Below are positions 27,857-37,343 of a stretch of DNA of 64,000 nucleotides, piece after piece. The position numbers were made by a program, and so were the translations under genes. Origin of the DNA: Paenibacillus contaminans (GTDB lineage: Bacteria; Bacillota; Bacilli; Paenibacillales; NBRC-103111); the NCBI RefSeq assembly GCF_003285015.1, contig NZ_QMFB01000005.1, positions 310,001 to 374,000 on the forward strand, in the 5' to 3' direction. How positions within the stretch are numbered: position 1 is the stretch's first letter; each line of letters opens with the position of its first letter. The notes below the pieces were generated by a model that saw only the letters and a program-made list of their open reading frames with translations, searched no databases and was not told the DNA's origin.

Positions 27857-30103
27857 CTACCTCGAAAACCTAGCTCCCCCATACCGGACCACGCAGCCGT
27901 ACAACTCACCCGACGCGACGCACAGGCAATCTTCGGTTGGATCGTAGGCGAGGCAGGAAATATAATGAATGCACGCCCATTCCGAGTCGATTTCCGACAG
28001 CCTAGCGTTATCCTTGATCACTCTCGGCCTGCCCAGATCCGTCAAGCCGCCGGCTTGCGAAAAATAAAACACATGGCCGGCATCTCTGCCGCCGCCGTAA
28101 ACCCCGGCTACCGCGTCGTCCGTCAGCCGAACGAACTGCCGGAGCTGTCCGCTGGAGTACAGCCTGCCGTACGAGATCGTGCGCCGAAGATCGGGCGACA
28201 AGCAGAACAACATGCCGTCGCTCGTTCCGGCTACGACCGTGCCGTCGGCCAAAACGGCGCCTCCCGTTATCGCCGCACGGAACGCTTTTCCTCTTATGGA
28301 CGGCGCCTTCACGGCCAGCGTTTCGCCGTTCGAGGCGACAAGATCATATACGACGATTTCGTCGTTGCAACCGGAAAGCAAAATCCGCCGATCGTCCAGC
28401 CTAATAATCGCCGCGTCTTCGGCCGCTTGGAGGCGGACGCCGTCCAATTGGCGCAAAGCGCCCGCGGCAATGTCGAATACGTATACGGCGCCGTCGCGAT
28501 CGCTTGCCAGCAGGGTTCCCTCATCGAGAGCAAAATGAAGCCTAGCAAAAGCGGCTCCAGCCGGAAACGGTGCCGACTGCCGGCAGTCTCCCGTTATAAC
28601 ATTGATGAATACGATGTGGCCGTCCGTCGTAAGGACAGCGATCGTATCGCCGCTCATATCCGCACAGAATACCGGAGCGCCCCCCTCATAAACGGCTTCG
28701 CTGCGCAAAGGCGTTTCACCCATATAATCGGCAACCGTCAAGTACACCTTTTCCTTGCCGCTTATGCAGTACAGCTTGCCGTCTATCGCACGCATATGGC
28801 GGACCCCCGTATTTTTCCACGCCATATGGCGGTGCAGCGGCAGCGTCCGGATCGTCTCCGCTTCGATGTGCATGTATGCCGCGCTTCCGACCAGGTTCCA
28901 ATCCGGCTCGACATACGGCTTGAAGTCCGCTGCAGGGGCATCTTCGCCCGGCGGCTCCAGCTTGCCCGCATCAACCGTCAAAACGTACGGCGAAAACTCC
29001 CCGCATACGTCGACCATATGCAGCCGGCCGTCCCGGTCGAATATCATCTCGCAAATATATTGTGAAGCTTTTCCTTGTGGAACGATCAATCCGAGATTTT
29101 CGGGCTTCCCGCCGCGTAAAATATCCCATCTGACCAGCCGGAGCGGCAAATCCTCGTCATAGGTTTTTAGCCCGTAGTAGATGACGAAGCCGGCGTCCGC
29201 GGCCAATCCACCGATCAAATAAGGCTTTTCCGGCTGCTGTCCCGGTAGATGAATATGTCCGTGTCTCGTAACCTCCAGCGTCTCGGGATCCAGCTCGATC
29301 ATTTCCCCGTCAACGTTGTTGGCGAGCAGCAGCGTATCTCTAGGCGTACTAAGCGCAAAAATAAACTGCCGCCGATACTTCGTGCCGTTCGGAGACTCGA
29401 AACACACCTTCAAATCCTCGATCTCGTCCCGCTCCGGATCGTACCGCCACAGCTCTCCCGTATAGGAGCTCCCATATAGGCGTCCCTTCGCATCCTTCGC
29501 CAGCCGGCACGAGGAAAATTCGGTTACTTTTCCGTAATCCTTCACCTCGTTCGTTTCCAAGTCCAGCCTGTAAAAATGCCCCCGCATATACCCGAGAAAA
29601 TAGTAATACCGGGGATCATTCCCCAGCATGCCGCCGTAAATACTCTCCCTCGGGACCGGGATTCCTTTCACCTGCACCTCGTTCGTGTCGGGATCAACGA
29701 TCATCAGGATGGAGCCGGGATAGCCTTCCCACGGATGCTCGTAGTGCTGCTCGTACATCCACTGCTTATGTCCGGGCGCGGGAGCCGTATTATGCGTCGC
29801 CATAATAAGCTTGCCGTCCGGCATGAAATCGATGCTTGTATGGATTTTGCTCGGCGGCATTTGCTCGGGATCAACGATCCATATTTTGGCCACGTCAAAC
29901 ATGAGCCGCAGCGCTCCCGTTTCCGGGGAATACTCGTAGAGCAGCGCCGTCAACGGTTTTTCGTTCTCGCCGCAAACGCTGATATACCAGCGGTCATCCG
30001 GGGATTTTTGAAAATCCCATACCGCATTATGCCCGTTCTCGTTCGGCAGCTGTACGAACCTCGTGTGCCGTTCCGGCAGCGCCGCCAGCAAGTTGTGCTC
30101 CAT
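27857..30103 (-). CDS. Large beta-propeller-like protein, function unknown
   Basis: About 748 residues without a signal peptide. Repeating blade-like stretches are seen throughout: LYEYSPETGALRLMFD, DLETNEVKDYGKV, IELDPETLEVTRHGHI, VYVFDIAAGALRQLDG and CLSPDLRRTISYGRL. These resemble YVTN/WD40/SMP-30-type propellers. No catalytic or cofactor motif could be assigned. ATG 30103 follows GGAGG by 9 nt; the longer upstream frame (to 30133) is not favoured. A small hairpin and a repetitive intergenic zone separate it from the FAD oxidoreductase operon, so it is probably transcribed alone. Confidence 0.6.
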   Translation of the reverse strand: MEHNLLAALPERHTRFVQLPNENGHNAVWDFQKSPDDRWYISVCGENEKPLTALLYEYSPETGALRLMFDVAKIWIVDPEQMPPSKIHTSIDFMPDGKLIMATHNTAPAPGHKQWMYEQHYEHPWEGYPGSILMIVDPDTNEVQVKGIPVPRESIYGGMLGNDPRYYYFLGYMRGHFYRLDLETNEVKDYGKVTEFSSCRLAKDAKGRLYGSSYTGELWRYDPERDEIEDLKVCFESPNGTKYRRQFIFALSTPRDTLLLANNVDGEMIELDPETLEVTRHGHIHLPGQQPEKPYLIGGLAADAGFVIYYGLKTYDEDLPLRLVRWDILRGGKPENLGLIVPQGKASQYICEMIFDRDGRLHMVDVCGEFSPYVLTVDAGKLEPPGEDAPAADFKPYVEPDWNLVGSAAYMHIEAETIRTLPLHRHMAWKNTGVRHMRAIDGKLYCISGKEKVYLTVADYMGETPLRSEAVYEGGAPVFCADMSGDTIAVLTTDGHIVFINVITGDCRQSAPFPAGAAFARLHFALDEGTLLASDRDGAVYVFDIAAGALRQLDGVRLQAAEDAAIIRLDDRRILLSGCNDEIVVYDLVASNGETLAVKAPSIRGKAFRAAITGGAVLADGTVVAGTSDGMLFCLSPDLRRTISYGRLYSSGQLRQFVRLTDDAVAGVYGGGRDAGHVFYFSQAGGLTDLGRPRVIKDNARLSEIDSEWACIHYISCLAYDPTEDCLCVASGELYGCVVRYGGARFSR

Positions 30104-30153
30104 CGTCGTTTCCTCCGCGATCTTAATTAGCAATCAATATAAATAACACGTAA

Positions 30154-30171
30154 GGCGTCCTTTAAGACGCC
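30154..30171. other. Small hairpin in the leader of the propeller gene
   Basis: GGCGTC and GACGCC form a 6-bp perfect stem with a 6-nt loop, about 50 bp upstream of the start at 30103. The function is unclear. Confidence 0.35.
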
Positions 30172-30306
30172 CTGGGCTTTTTACTCGCGAACTATCGGTA
30201 CACCTTACATCACACTGGGGGTTTTCCTCAAAACCATACAAGGCCTCATCATTTAGGCCAAAGGCGAGTAGGATCTCATCAGTTCACGCCGAAGCCGAAA
30301 ATGTGT

Positions 30307-30437
30307 ATGAAAAATTGCATACATTTTGTCGTTCCAAGGTAAGTTCGACGATTCTATTCGAAAAATCATATATATTGGGTCAATCTGCATAAAACCCGAC
30401 GAATCTATATGAAATTTCGCATACAATTGACCGTTCC
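30307..30437. repeat. Intergenic mosaic direct repeat, about 50-bp period
   Basis: TATGAAA, four variable bases, GCATACA, then a variable hexamer and CGTTCC occurs at 30307-30336 and again at 30408-30437. The intervening sequence contains a third, diverged version (CGACGATTCTATTCGAAAAA against CGACGAATCTATATGAAATT). No coding potential is apparent. Confidence 0.55.
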
Positions 30438-30541
30438 CAGCCAATACCGCCACTTAAAAAGGAAGCCGCGTCCCGGCACACCGTAAACGCCGTCCAACTG
30501 GCATCGCTCTCCCTTTTCCCGCAGCAATCGGCTTCTTTTCC

Positions 30542-30598
30542 GCACCGCGCGACTCCCGGCGCGCGGTGCTCGGTCACGCGTCGGCTGTCAAACCTCGT
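30542..30598. repeat. Dispersed palindromic element, copy 1
   Basis: A perfect 10-bp stem (GCACCGCGCG and CGCGCGGTGC, 8-nt loop) is followed by TGCTCGGTCACGCGTCGGCT and TGTCAAACCTCGT. The last 32 bp match the right flank of the 15-bp array at 41056-41087 with a single difference, and the left flank of that array (40370-40400) is a degenerate version of the palindrome. It lies just after the oxidoreductase gene, so it may also act as its terminator. Confidence 0.65.
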
Positions 30599-30682
30599 GC
30601 GGCCGCTGTTCCATCTACTCGTACACTTCGGCACACTATTCGTCGTTCCTGACTGGACGGGCAGTTTAACCGCCCGATGCGC

Positions 30683-33274
30683 TCAGTCCTCATAGCATCG
30701 GACCTCGTAGATCGCCGCCGACGGGTCGCCGTTCGTCGCAAGGACCGTTATTCGCAGCAGATCGGTACAAACGGGCCGCTCGAGCACGATCGTCCGACGG
30801 CGCTGGTAGTTGCCGCCAAGCATCCCTGCCTCGGTCCAGCGGCCGTCTACCCAAGCTTCCATCGTAATGTCCTTGGGGCATTGCGGGTCTCGGTAAAGCG
30901 CCGGGTAGCTCCGGTAATCGCGCAGAAGTTGGCCGGGGAAGGTCAGCTCGACCCTGCCGATGCGAACCGGCTTCTCCCACGCAAGCTCCAGCCATTGCGG
31001 CAGCGGGAGCGCCGGATCGGAGCGCCAGAGGCCCGGGCTCCGGTACGGGCGGGTCACGCCGTTCAGGACGCTGGCCGCGCTATAGCACGCCTGTGCCGGT
31101 TCGATTCGGAAGTTCATCGTCACGCCCTGACCAAAACGTCGCATAAGCCCGTTCCCAAGCTCGTAGGCACTGACGTGGCCGGGCTCGATCGCGGCGGCGG
31201 CATGCCAGCGGACGTTCGGATTGGCGAGCAGATCCAGCCGCACGTAGCTTCCGCGCAGCGCCGAAACGTCTACGCCGGCATGCCACTCCTCCCAACAGCC
31301 GATACCGGTCCGCACTTCGAGAACGGCGCTGGCAAGCGGCTTCCCGGGCTCTACCCGGTAGTCCCATAGGTGCTCGACCGCGTACAGCCGGGCTTCGACC
31401 TGCTGCGGCGTGTCCGCATCGTTATCGAGGCAAACGGCCAGCCGCTCTATACGATCCGCACCGACGGCAATCCACTGGCCGCGCCGCTGCGCAAGCGGCT
31501 CCGCTATAGGCCGCTCCGCCACTGCAGCCGGCTGTTCCGCTTCCGAAGCCAGCCTCACTGGACCCGCTTCCGGCTGTTCCGCTTCCGCTACTAGTCTCTC
31601 CGGACACGCTTCCGGCTGTTCCATTCCCGCAGCCGGTCTCTCAGGACCCGCATCCGGCTGTTCCGCTTCCGCTACCAGCCTCTCAGGACCCGCTTCCGGC
31701 TGTTCCGCTTCCGCAGCCGGTCTCTCAGGACCCACTGCCGGCTGTTCCGCTTCCGCTACCGGCCGCCCCGGCTCGCCCGCGGCCGTGCCCGCAGCAGCAG
31801 CGCCTGCGGGCTCGCAGCCGGCAAGCAGCGCTTCGCTGCTCGCGCGTACGGCTGCGGACCGCGCCAAGTCGCGCGGATCCTCGTTCGCCGCGTTCGGCAG
31901 GAAGCAGCCGTCGCGAAGCAGCGCCTGCTGCACGTCGCGGATCGCCCGCTCAGGCACATCGCGCACGGGGATGCCGGCGCGAACGGCAATCGCCGCCGCC
32001 GTCCCGGCGGCCTGGCCCATCAGCGCCGTCGTGCCCATCACGCGCACCGTGCCGAGCGCCGCATGCGTGACGCTGACGTTGCGCCCCGCCATCATCAGAT
32101 TGCTCATGCCTTTGGCAATCAATATTCGCAGCGGAATGCCGTACGGGCCCACATAGCTTTTGGCCATGTAAGAGCCGGAGCCGGTCGCTTGATTGCCTTC
32201 GACGGCCGCCTTTTCGCTGAATGAAGCGAGCAGACCTCCCGGCTCATGCAGGTCGATGAACCAGCCGCCGTAAGCGACTTCGTCGTCAAACACCGTTTTC
32301 CGCAGCGGATCGTGCTCGGTCATGAAATAGTCGCCGATAATGCGGCGGCTTTCCCTCTTGCCCGGCACCTGGCCGATCCAATCGAGCGCGTAGGTGGACG
32401 CTTCCTCATTGAGACGCGGATCGCGGTTTTTAATCCAGTCCCAAACGCCGAGCACATGCCGGGTCAGCTCATGCCGAAGCCGCTCATTGTCGTAAATCGT
32501 ATGCCAGGGCACGGACAGCTCGATCCACCAAAAACCGCTCCGCGGGTCGGCCGGCCATCTCCCCTGCTTATAGAAGAAATCCGGATTGTCGTAGCGAACC
32601 GCCCAATCCGGCGCCGTAAACGGCACGGGACGCCCCGTATCCTTCGCTTTAAAATGAATCGAATTCCCCATGACCGCCGCGCTGGCTTCCTCCGGCGCGT
32701 GAGGCTCGCCGAATTCCCAGCGGCCTTCCGTCCCCATACGCCATTCGCAGCCGGCAAGCGCTGCCACGACTCCATCGCCGGTGCAGTCGATAAACGTGTC
32801 CGCCAGAAGCGTCAACTCGGTCTCGGCATGGCTGACGCGGCCGATAACGGCATCGACCGTTTTCTCGTCGCGTTTGCGCACATCGGTGATCGTCGTGTTA
32901 AGACGGAACGTAAGATTCGGCGTCGACATCGCCATGTCGTACAGCACCATGTCCCAAACACTGTTGATCCAGCCGTTGTCGAACGTCGGATTTTCGTGAT
33001 TGCACGCCCGCTCCTCGATCAGAAGCTCGGAAATAATGCCCGTTTCCCGCGCATAAGCGTGAAAGCTCGCCGCCCCCTGCGGAGGCACGCGAATTTCCGA
33101 CGAGCTGTTGCCGCCGAACACCGGACGGTCCTGCACCAAACAAACCTGCGCCCCGTGACGCGCAGCAGCGACGGCGGCGCAAAAACCCGCCAGCCCGCCG
33201 CCGCAAACGACGATATCATACCGCTCTTCGCTTGTGCGAAGAGCGGCTTCCTTTTGTCCTCCGATTGCGCTCAC
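30683..33274 (-). CDS. FAD-dependent oxidoreductase with internal repeat linker
   Basis: 863 residues. FAD motif YDIVVCGGGLAGFCAAVAAAR, then VFGGNSSSEIRV and FIDCTGDGVVAALAG, as in the paralogue at 13494-15308; a catalytic-domain segment includes FDDEVAYGGWFIDLH. A six-copy 14-residue repeat rich in Glu/Ala/Pro occupies residues about 505-590, between the oxidoreductase part and a C-terminal galactose-binding-like beta-sandwich (WLELAWEKPVRIGRVELTF). Cytoplasmic. The GTG start overlaps the stop of the upstream binding-protein gene (GTGA), so translation is coupled. It is the last gene of the permease-permease-lipoprotein-oxidoreductase operon. Substrate unknown. Confidence 0.8.
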   Translation of the reverse strand: MSAIGGQKEAALRTSEERYDIVVCGGGLAGFCAAVAAARHGAQVCLVQDRPVFGGNSSSEIRVPPQGAASFHAYARETGIISELLIEERACNHENPTFDNGWINSVWDMVLYDMAMSTPNLTFRLNTTITDVRKRDEKTVDAVIGRVSHAETELTLLADTFIDCTGDGVVAALAGCEWRMGTEGRWEFGEPHAPEEASAAVMGNSIHFKAKDTGRPVPFTAPDWAVRYDNPDFFYKQGRWPADPRSGFWWIELSVPWHTIYDNERLRHELTRHVLGVWDWIKNRDPRLNEEASTYALDWIGQVPGKRESRRIIGDYFMTEHDPLRKTVFDDEVAYGGWFIDLHEPGGLLASFSEKAAVEGNQATGSGSYMAKSYVGPYGIPLRILIAKGMSNLMMAGRNVSVTHAALGTVRVMGTTALMGQAAGTAAAIAVRAGIPVRDVPERAIRDVQQALLRDGCFLPNAANEDPRDLARSAAVRASSEALLAGCEPAGAAAAGTAAGEPGRPVAEAEQPAVGPERPAAEAEQPEAGPERLVAEAEQPDAGPERPAAGMEQPEACPERLVAEAEQPEAGPVRLASEAEQPAAVAERPIAEPLAQRRGQWIAVGADRIERLAVCLDNDADTPQQVEARLYAVEHLWDYRVEPGKPLASAVLEVRTGIGCWEEWHAGVDVSALRGSYVRLDLLANPNVRWHAAAAIEPGHVSAYELGNGLMRRFGQGVTMNFRIEPAQACYSAASVLNGVTRPYRSPGLWRSDPALPLPQWLELAWEKPVRIGRVELTFPGQLLRDYRSYPALYRDPQCPKDITMEAWVDGRWTEAGMLGGNYQRRRTIVLERPVCTDLLRITVLATNGDPSAAIYEVRCYED
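31508..31759 (-). repeat. Six 42-bp in-frame tandem repeats in the oxidoreductase gene
   Basis: Units encode variants of VAEAEQPEAGPERL (six complete copies). Units differ by a few substitutions but keep exact length, consistent with a flexible acidic linker that varies by recombination. The paralogue at 13.5 kb lacks it. Confidence 0.85.
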
Positions 33275-34797
33275 TTGACGTACCCCAAATCTTTCAGCGT
33301 TTTCTCCGCTTGCTGCAGGCGTGCAGGCAGATTGAATTTCGAATTGAGCGTTTTGACGTATTCGTCGAAGTCCGAAAGCGGACGCTTGCTATACAAGAAC
33401 TTCACAAGCTCTTCATACTCGTAGCGTTCATCCACGACGACCTGCTCGGGAAGCGGTACGAATTCGGAATATACGAGGATGCGCGGCTGGTTTTTGGCAA
33501 AATCTATTTCCTTCTCCTGCTTCGGAAACTTCGTTTTCAAATAGTCCATCTCATTACGTCCCGTCAATTGCACCTGCCAGGCGTAGGCGGTTTCCGACAT
33601 GGCCGGCAAAGCGACCGCTTTTCCGTTCTCCATCTTGTAATGAGTGCCTTCCACGCCGTAGTTGACGGTAAGCTGCCCTTTGCCCGGTTCGGTAATGTAA
33701 TTGATATATTCCAAAATCTTATCCAGCTTCTCCGGCTGCTTCTCCAGCGATTTGGAGAGCGCGATCATCGCAGGGTTGCGGCCGACGTCCCAGATGCCTT
33801 GGTATTTCCCGCCCGGCCCGGTAAGAGCGTCAAGCTGGACCCATTCGGCATTCGGATTGATTTTTTTGTACGTCTCTTTCGTCGCGTCCGTGGCGATGGA
33901 CGGCCAGCCGATATAAATGACGCCCGCTTGCCCTTTGAACGCTTTTTCGATCGGGTTTTTGTTCGTCATGATTTCCGGATCGACGGCGCCGGAAGCAATC
34001 AGGTCGGCAATGTACGTAAGCGCTTGCTTCGTGGCCGGATCGGTCGTCGAATACACAACCTTGTTGTCTCGGATCATATAATGGCCCGGGTCCGCTACGC
34101 CGAACGCAGTGAACAGCGCGCTGAATGCCGGAAGATCGGCGCCGGTCAAGCCGAACGTGTCTTTTTTGCCGTTGCCGTCAGGGTCCTGCTCGGTGAACGC
34201 TTGCAGCACCTTCTTGAACTCCTCGACCGTTTTGGGAGTCTCCAGGTTCAGTTTTTTCAGCCAGTCGGCGCGAATCCAGTAGCTCGTCATCGGAATGTCC
34301 GGACGTTTGGCGATGCCGTACAGCTTGCCGTCGACCTTGCCTTTGTTCCAGTCCGTATCCGTGTAAGTCTTTTTCAAATTCGGCAATTTATCGAGGTATT
34401 TGTCTAACTCCAGCAGCACGCCCTGCTTCGCGAACGTCTGGATGTTCGTTTTGACGACCCCGAACACGTCGGGCGGCGTACCGCCGGCTATCTTTGTGTT
34501 GAGCACCTGATTGTATTCCTGGACGCCGATATTGAAATCCATCTGCATGTTCAAATCCTTGTTGAGCTGCTGCAGGATCGGATCTTTGTCCGGCGCCGGA
34601 TTGCCGCCGCTGCCCGGGATGAAAACCGAAAATTTGACCGGATCCTTCTTCGGTGTCGCAGTTGGAGACGCGCTGGCAGCCGCAGTCTGCGCCGGCGACG
34701 GGGAAGCCGTCTCTTTCGTCCCCCCGCCGCTGCAACCCGCAACCAAAGCTCCGGCGCCAACAAGCAGCGCCACCATGCCTTTCGTCTTTCTTTTCAT
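33271..34797 (-). CDS. Extracellular solute-binding lipoprotein (LipO type)
   Basis: 508 residues. Lipoprotein signal peptide ending ALVAGC (Cys lipidated), then a Ser/Ala/Thr/Pro tether, then a family-1 binding fold (ILQQLNKDLNMQMDFNIGVQ; DPDGNGKKDTFGL). Same group as the protein at 10045-11598. Its stop overlaps the GTG of the following oxidoreductase. It captures an unknown sugar or glycan for the two permeases encoded upstream. Confidence 0.88.
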   Translation of the reverse strand: MKRKTKGMVALLVGAGALVAGCSGGGTKETASPSPAQTAAASASPTATPKKDPVKFSVFIPGSGGNPAPDKDPILQQLNKDLNMQMDFNIGVQEYNQVLNTKIAGGTPPDVFGVVKTNIQTFAKQGVLLELDKYLDKLPNLKKTYTDTDWNKGKVDGKLYGIAKRPDIPMTSYWIRADWLKKLNLETPKTVEEFKKVLQAFTEQDPDGNGKKDTFGLTGADLPAFSALFTAFGVADPGHYMIRDNKVVYSTTDPATKQALTYIADLIASGAVDPEIMTNKNPIEKAFKGQAGVIYIGWPSIATDATKETYKKINPNAEWVQLDALTGPGGKYQGIWDVGRNPAMIALSKSLEKQPEKLDKILEYINYITEPGKGQLTVNYGVEGTHYKMENGKAVALPAMSETAYAWQVQLTGRNEMDYLKTKFPKQEKEIDFAKNQPRILVYSEFVPLPEQVVVDERYEYEELVKFLYSKRPLSDFDEYVKTLNSKFNLPARLQQAEKTLKDLGYVK

Positions 34798-34830
34798 CGG
34801 TTGACCGCCTCTCTGAATCTTATTTTTATC

Positions 34831-35694
34831 TTAGCCCTTAATCGACCCCAGAAGCACGCCTTTCGTAAAATACTTCTGGATGAACGGGTAGATAACGAGA
34901 ATCGGCAGCGCGGTCAGCACGACCGCCGCCATTTGCAAGGATACCGTCGGCAGCGTTTCCTCGATATTCTGCTGCTCGGGGCTCTCCGCAGCCGTCAATA
35001 TGGCCCGCAGCATGACCTGCAGCGGATGCAGCTGTCGATCGCTGATGTAGATGATTGCTGCAAAAAACTCGTTCCAGTGCCCGACTGCGTAAAACAGCCC
35101 TACCGTCGCCATGATCGGCATCGATAACGGAAGCACGACGCGCAGAAGAATGCCGGTTTCGCTCGCACCGTCGATCCGGGCGGCTTCGTCCAAACTTTCC
35201 GGCAGCTGCTCGAAGAACGACTTCATAACGAGCAGGTTGAACGAGCCGATCGCGCTGGGCACGATCATCGCCCATACCGAATCGAGCAAACCCGTCTCCT
35301 TGACGATCAGATACGTCGGAATCATCCCGCCGCCGAACAGCGTGGTAAAGACGACTAGGAGCAGAAATACATTGCGGCCGGGCAAATACTTTTTGGTTAG
35401 CGGGTAGGCCATCAAGGACGTAAGCGCTAGATTGACGAGCGTACCGACGACCGTAATGAAGATGGTTACCGCATATGCCCGGGGAATGATATCGTCGCTC
35501 AGAAACGCTTTGTACGCGGCCAGCGTTATTTCCCGCGGAATAATGAGGAAGCCGCCGTGCTTGAGCACCTCGCTATACGGCGTCAAGGATACGCTGACGA
35601 CATACAAAAGCGGAAAAATAATGCTGACAACGAGACCGATGAGTATGGTGTAGATAAAGGTTAAATAGAGCCGATCCTTCCAGTTGCCTACCAT
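34831..35694 (-). CDS. Carbohydrate ABC transporter permease (YtcP type)
   Basis: 287 residues, six membrane spans, EAA loop LPESLDEAARIDGASETGIL and the usual C-terminus KYFTKGVLLGSIKG. The ATG at 35694 overlaps the end of the upstream permease by 7 bp (ATGGTAG), with GGAGG upstream. It pairs with the LplB-type partner. Confidence 0.88.
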   Translation of the reverse strand: MVGNWKDRLYLTFIYTILIGLVVSIIFPLLYVVSVSLTPYSEVLKHGGFLIIPREITLAAYKAFLSDDIIPRAYAVTIFITVVGTLVNLALTSLMAYPLTKKYLPGRNVFLLLVVFTTLFGGGMIPTYLIVKETGLLDSVWAMIVPSAIGSFNLLVMKSFFEQLPESLDEAARIDGASETGILLRVVLPLSMPIMATVGLFYAVGHWNEFFAAIIYISDRQLHPLQVMLRAILTAAESPEQQNIEETLPTVSLQMAAVVLTALPILVIYPFIQKYFTKGVLLGSIKG

Positions 35695-36650
35695 ATGGCA
35701 CCTCCCCAGCGTTTGGCCAGCCGGTTCGCGCCGATGATCAAGACGAGGCCGATCAGCGATTTGAACAAGCCGACCGCCGTTGCCAGACTGAAGGCCATTT
35801 GTTCAAGGCCCGTACGGAACACCCAGGTATCGATAATGTCGGCGACGGGGTAAACGTGAACGTTGTACATGATGTAAATTTGCTCGAAGCCGGCATCGAG
35901 AATATGGCCGAGCCGCAGGACAAGCAGCAGCAGAATCACGGCCCGTATGCCCGGCAGGGTAATATGCCACATCATGCGCAGCCTGCCCGCCCCGTCGCAG
36001 CGCGCCGCTTCATAAAGCGTCGGATCGATGCCCGCGATCGCGGCCAAATAAATGATGGCGCTCCAGCCTACGTGCTGCCATATGCCGGAGGTAACGAGCA
36101 GCGTGCGGAACCAGTCCGTAGACTGCAGGAACGGGATGGTCGTGCCGGTAAGCTCCTTGACCCACTGATTGACCAAGCCGTCGGTTTGCGACAGCAGCGC
36201 GATCATGAGCCCGTAGACGATGACCATCGACAAAAAATGCGGCAAATAGCTGACGGTTTGCACGAACCTTTTGAAGAGGCTGTGCCTGACTTCGTTGAGC
36301 AATATAGCCAGGATGATGCCGGGCGGCATGCCCCAAACCAGCTTATATACGCTGATAAGGAACGTGTTGCTAAGCGTTTGCATGAAATACGGCGAGTCGT
36401 AAAACGCTTTGAAATGTTTGTACCACGGATCCGCCCAAGGGCTGTTCATGACTCCCTTGATCACGTTATAGTCCTTGAACGCGATAACGACCCCGTACAT
36501 GGGTCCGTATTGGTAAACGGCGTAATACAGCAGCCCGGGAAGCAGCATCAAATAGAGCGCTCTGTATCGCCAAACCTTTCCCCAGAACGACTGGCGTTTT
36601 GCGGGCAGCGGCTGTTTGAGGGCGGCTTCCGTCGTTTGCAGCTCCAGCAT
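35688..36650 (-). CDS. Carbohydrate ABC transporter permease (LplB type)
   Basis: 320 residues with six hydrophobic spans; marker YGPMYGVVIAFKDYNVIKG and the EAA loop LYEAARCDGAGRLRMMWHIT. First gene of the importer/oxidoreductase operon; ATG 36650 preceded by AAGGGGGG. The ATPase is presumably encoded elsewhere. Confidence 0.88.
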   Translation of the reverse strand: MLELQTTEAALKQPLPAKRQSFWGKVWRYRALYLMLLPGLLYYAVYQYGPMYGVVIAFKDYNVIKGVMNSPWADPWYKHFKAFYDSPYFMQTLSNTFLISVYKLVWGMPPGIILAILLNEVRHSLFKRFVQTVSYLPHFLSMVIVYGLMIALLSQTDGLVNQWVKELTGTTIPFLQSTDWFRTLLVTSGIWQHVGWSAIIYLAAIAGIDPTLYEAARCDGAGRLRMMWHITLPGIRAVILLLLVLRLGHILDAGFEQIYIMYNVHVYPVADIIDTWVFRTGLEQMAFSLATAVGLFKSLIGLVLIIGANRLAKRWGGAIW

Positions 36651-36682
36651 GTGGTCCCCCCTTTTTGCGAGTGCTAGTGTGT

Positions 36683-36696
36683 TGTAAGAGCTTTCA
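36683..36696 (-). promoter_or_regulatory. Weak cre-like site upstream of importer operon 2
   Basis: TGTAAGAGCTTTCA matches the cre consensus except that the core CG reads AG. It lies 33 bp upstream of the permease start. Because the core base is lost, this is only a tentative call. Confidence 0.25.
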
Positions 36697-36867
36697 TAAG
36701 TAATTATAGCGAGGGGCGAAACCGGGAAATATACAGCGATTCCTTCAAATTGTCAGAACGTCAATGATGTCGTTGGGGTTGAAGAACTGGCAGGAATGGC
36801 AAAAGGAAAGAGGGGCAATCAGGAGTACCGGGAAGCGATGAGGAGTAAAATGGAGCAGGTTTGATAT

Positions 36868-37180
36868 GCTGAAATTTTCTAAGCAAACAAACTTCATATA
36901 CGCTTCTATTTCCAAACGCCCCCTTCGCTCGTCGCTTGCATGCGATCCAGTCCGATTTTGCCCAATTGGAATCGAGTCTGAACTCCATTCCTCGCCTGGA
37001 GTCCGAAAATGCCCGCTTACAGCGGCTATTTCGCTCGGCACACCGACGGTTCCCTTCTCCAAGCAGGCGAAATCGGACTACAGCGTAAGAGGAACCTCGA
37101 TTCCTTGCTCCAAGCGGGTAAATTCGGATTACAACGAACAGAAGGGACTAAATGCCAGTTGGTTTCTTGTATTCATCTAT
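36868..37180. repeat. Intergenic mosaic repeat zone
   Basis: CTCCAAGCAGGCGAAATCGG with ACTACAGCG at 37057-37085 recurs in altered form at 37108-37136 about 51 bp later, and related words (AGTCCGATTTTGCC, GGAATCGAG) occur earlier in inverted orientation. I see no gene in the 670 bp between the operon start at 36650 and the sensor kinase. Confidence 0.5.
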
Positions 37181-37315
37181 TTTCGATCGGGCGTTCCATC
37201 GCGATTGAGTTCGGTAATAAGCAAAGCACTGCCTGAAACATTATTTAGGCGCAGCTCATATATACCATCACAATAACTGCTCCTGCCACATGAAATCGTA
37301 TACTTTCCGACCACA

Positions 37316-37343
37316 CAAAAAAACCGTAGGCATAAGCCTACGG
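37316..37343 (-). terminator. Rho-independent terminator of the sensor kinase gene
   Basis: CCGTAGGC and GCCTACGG arms flank a 4-nt loop; on the minus strand they are followed by seven Ts. The stem includes the kinase stop codon. Confidence 0.85.

Noticed and set aside
36683-36696. Treating the 36.68 kb site as a firm cre site
   Set aside because: The central CG pair is lost, and CcpA sites rarely tolerate that, so it is listed only as weak.
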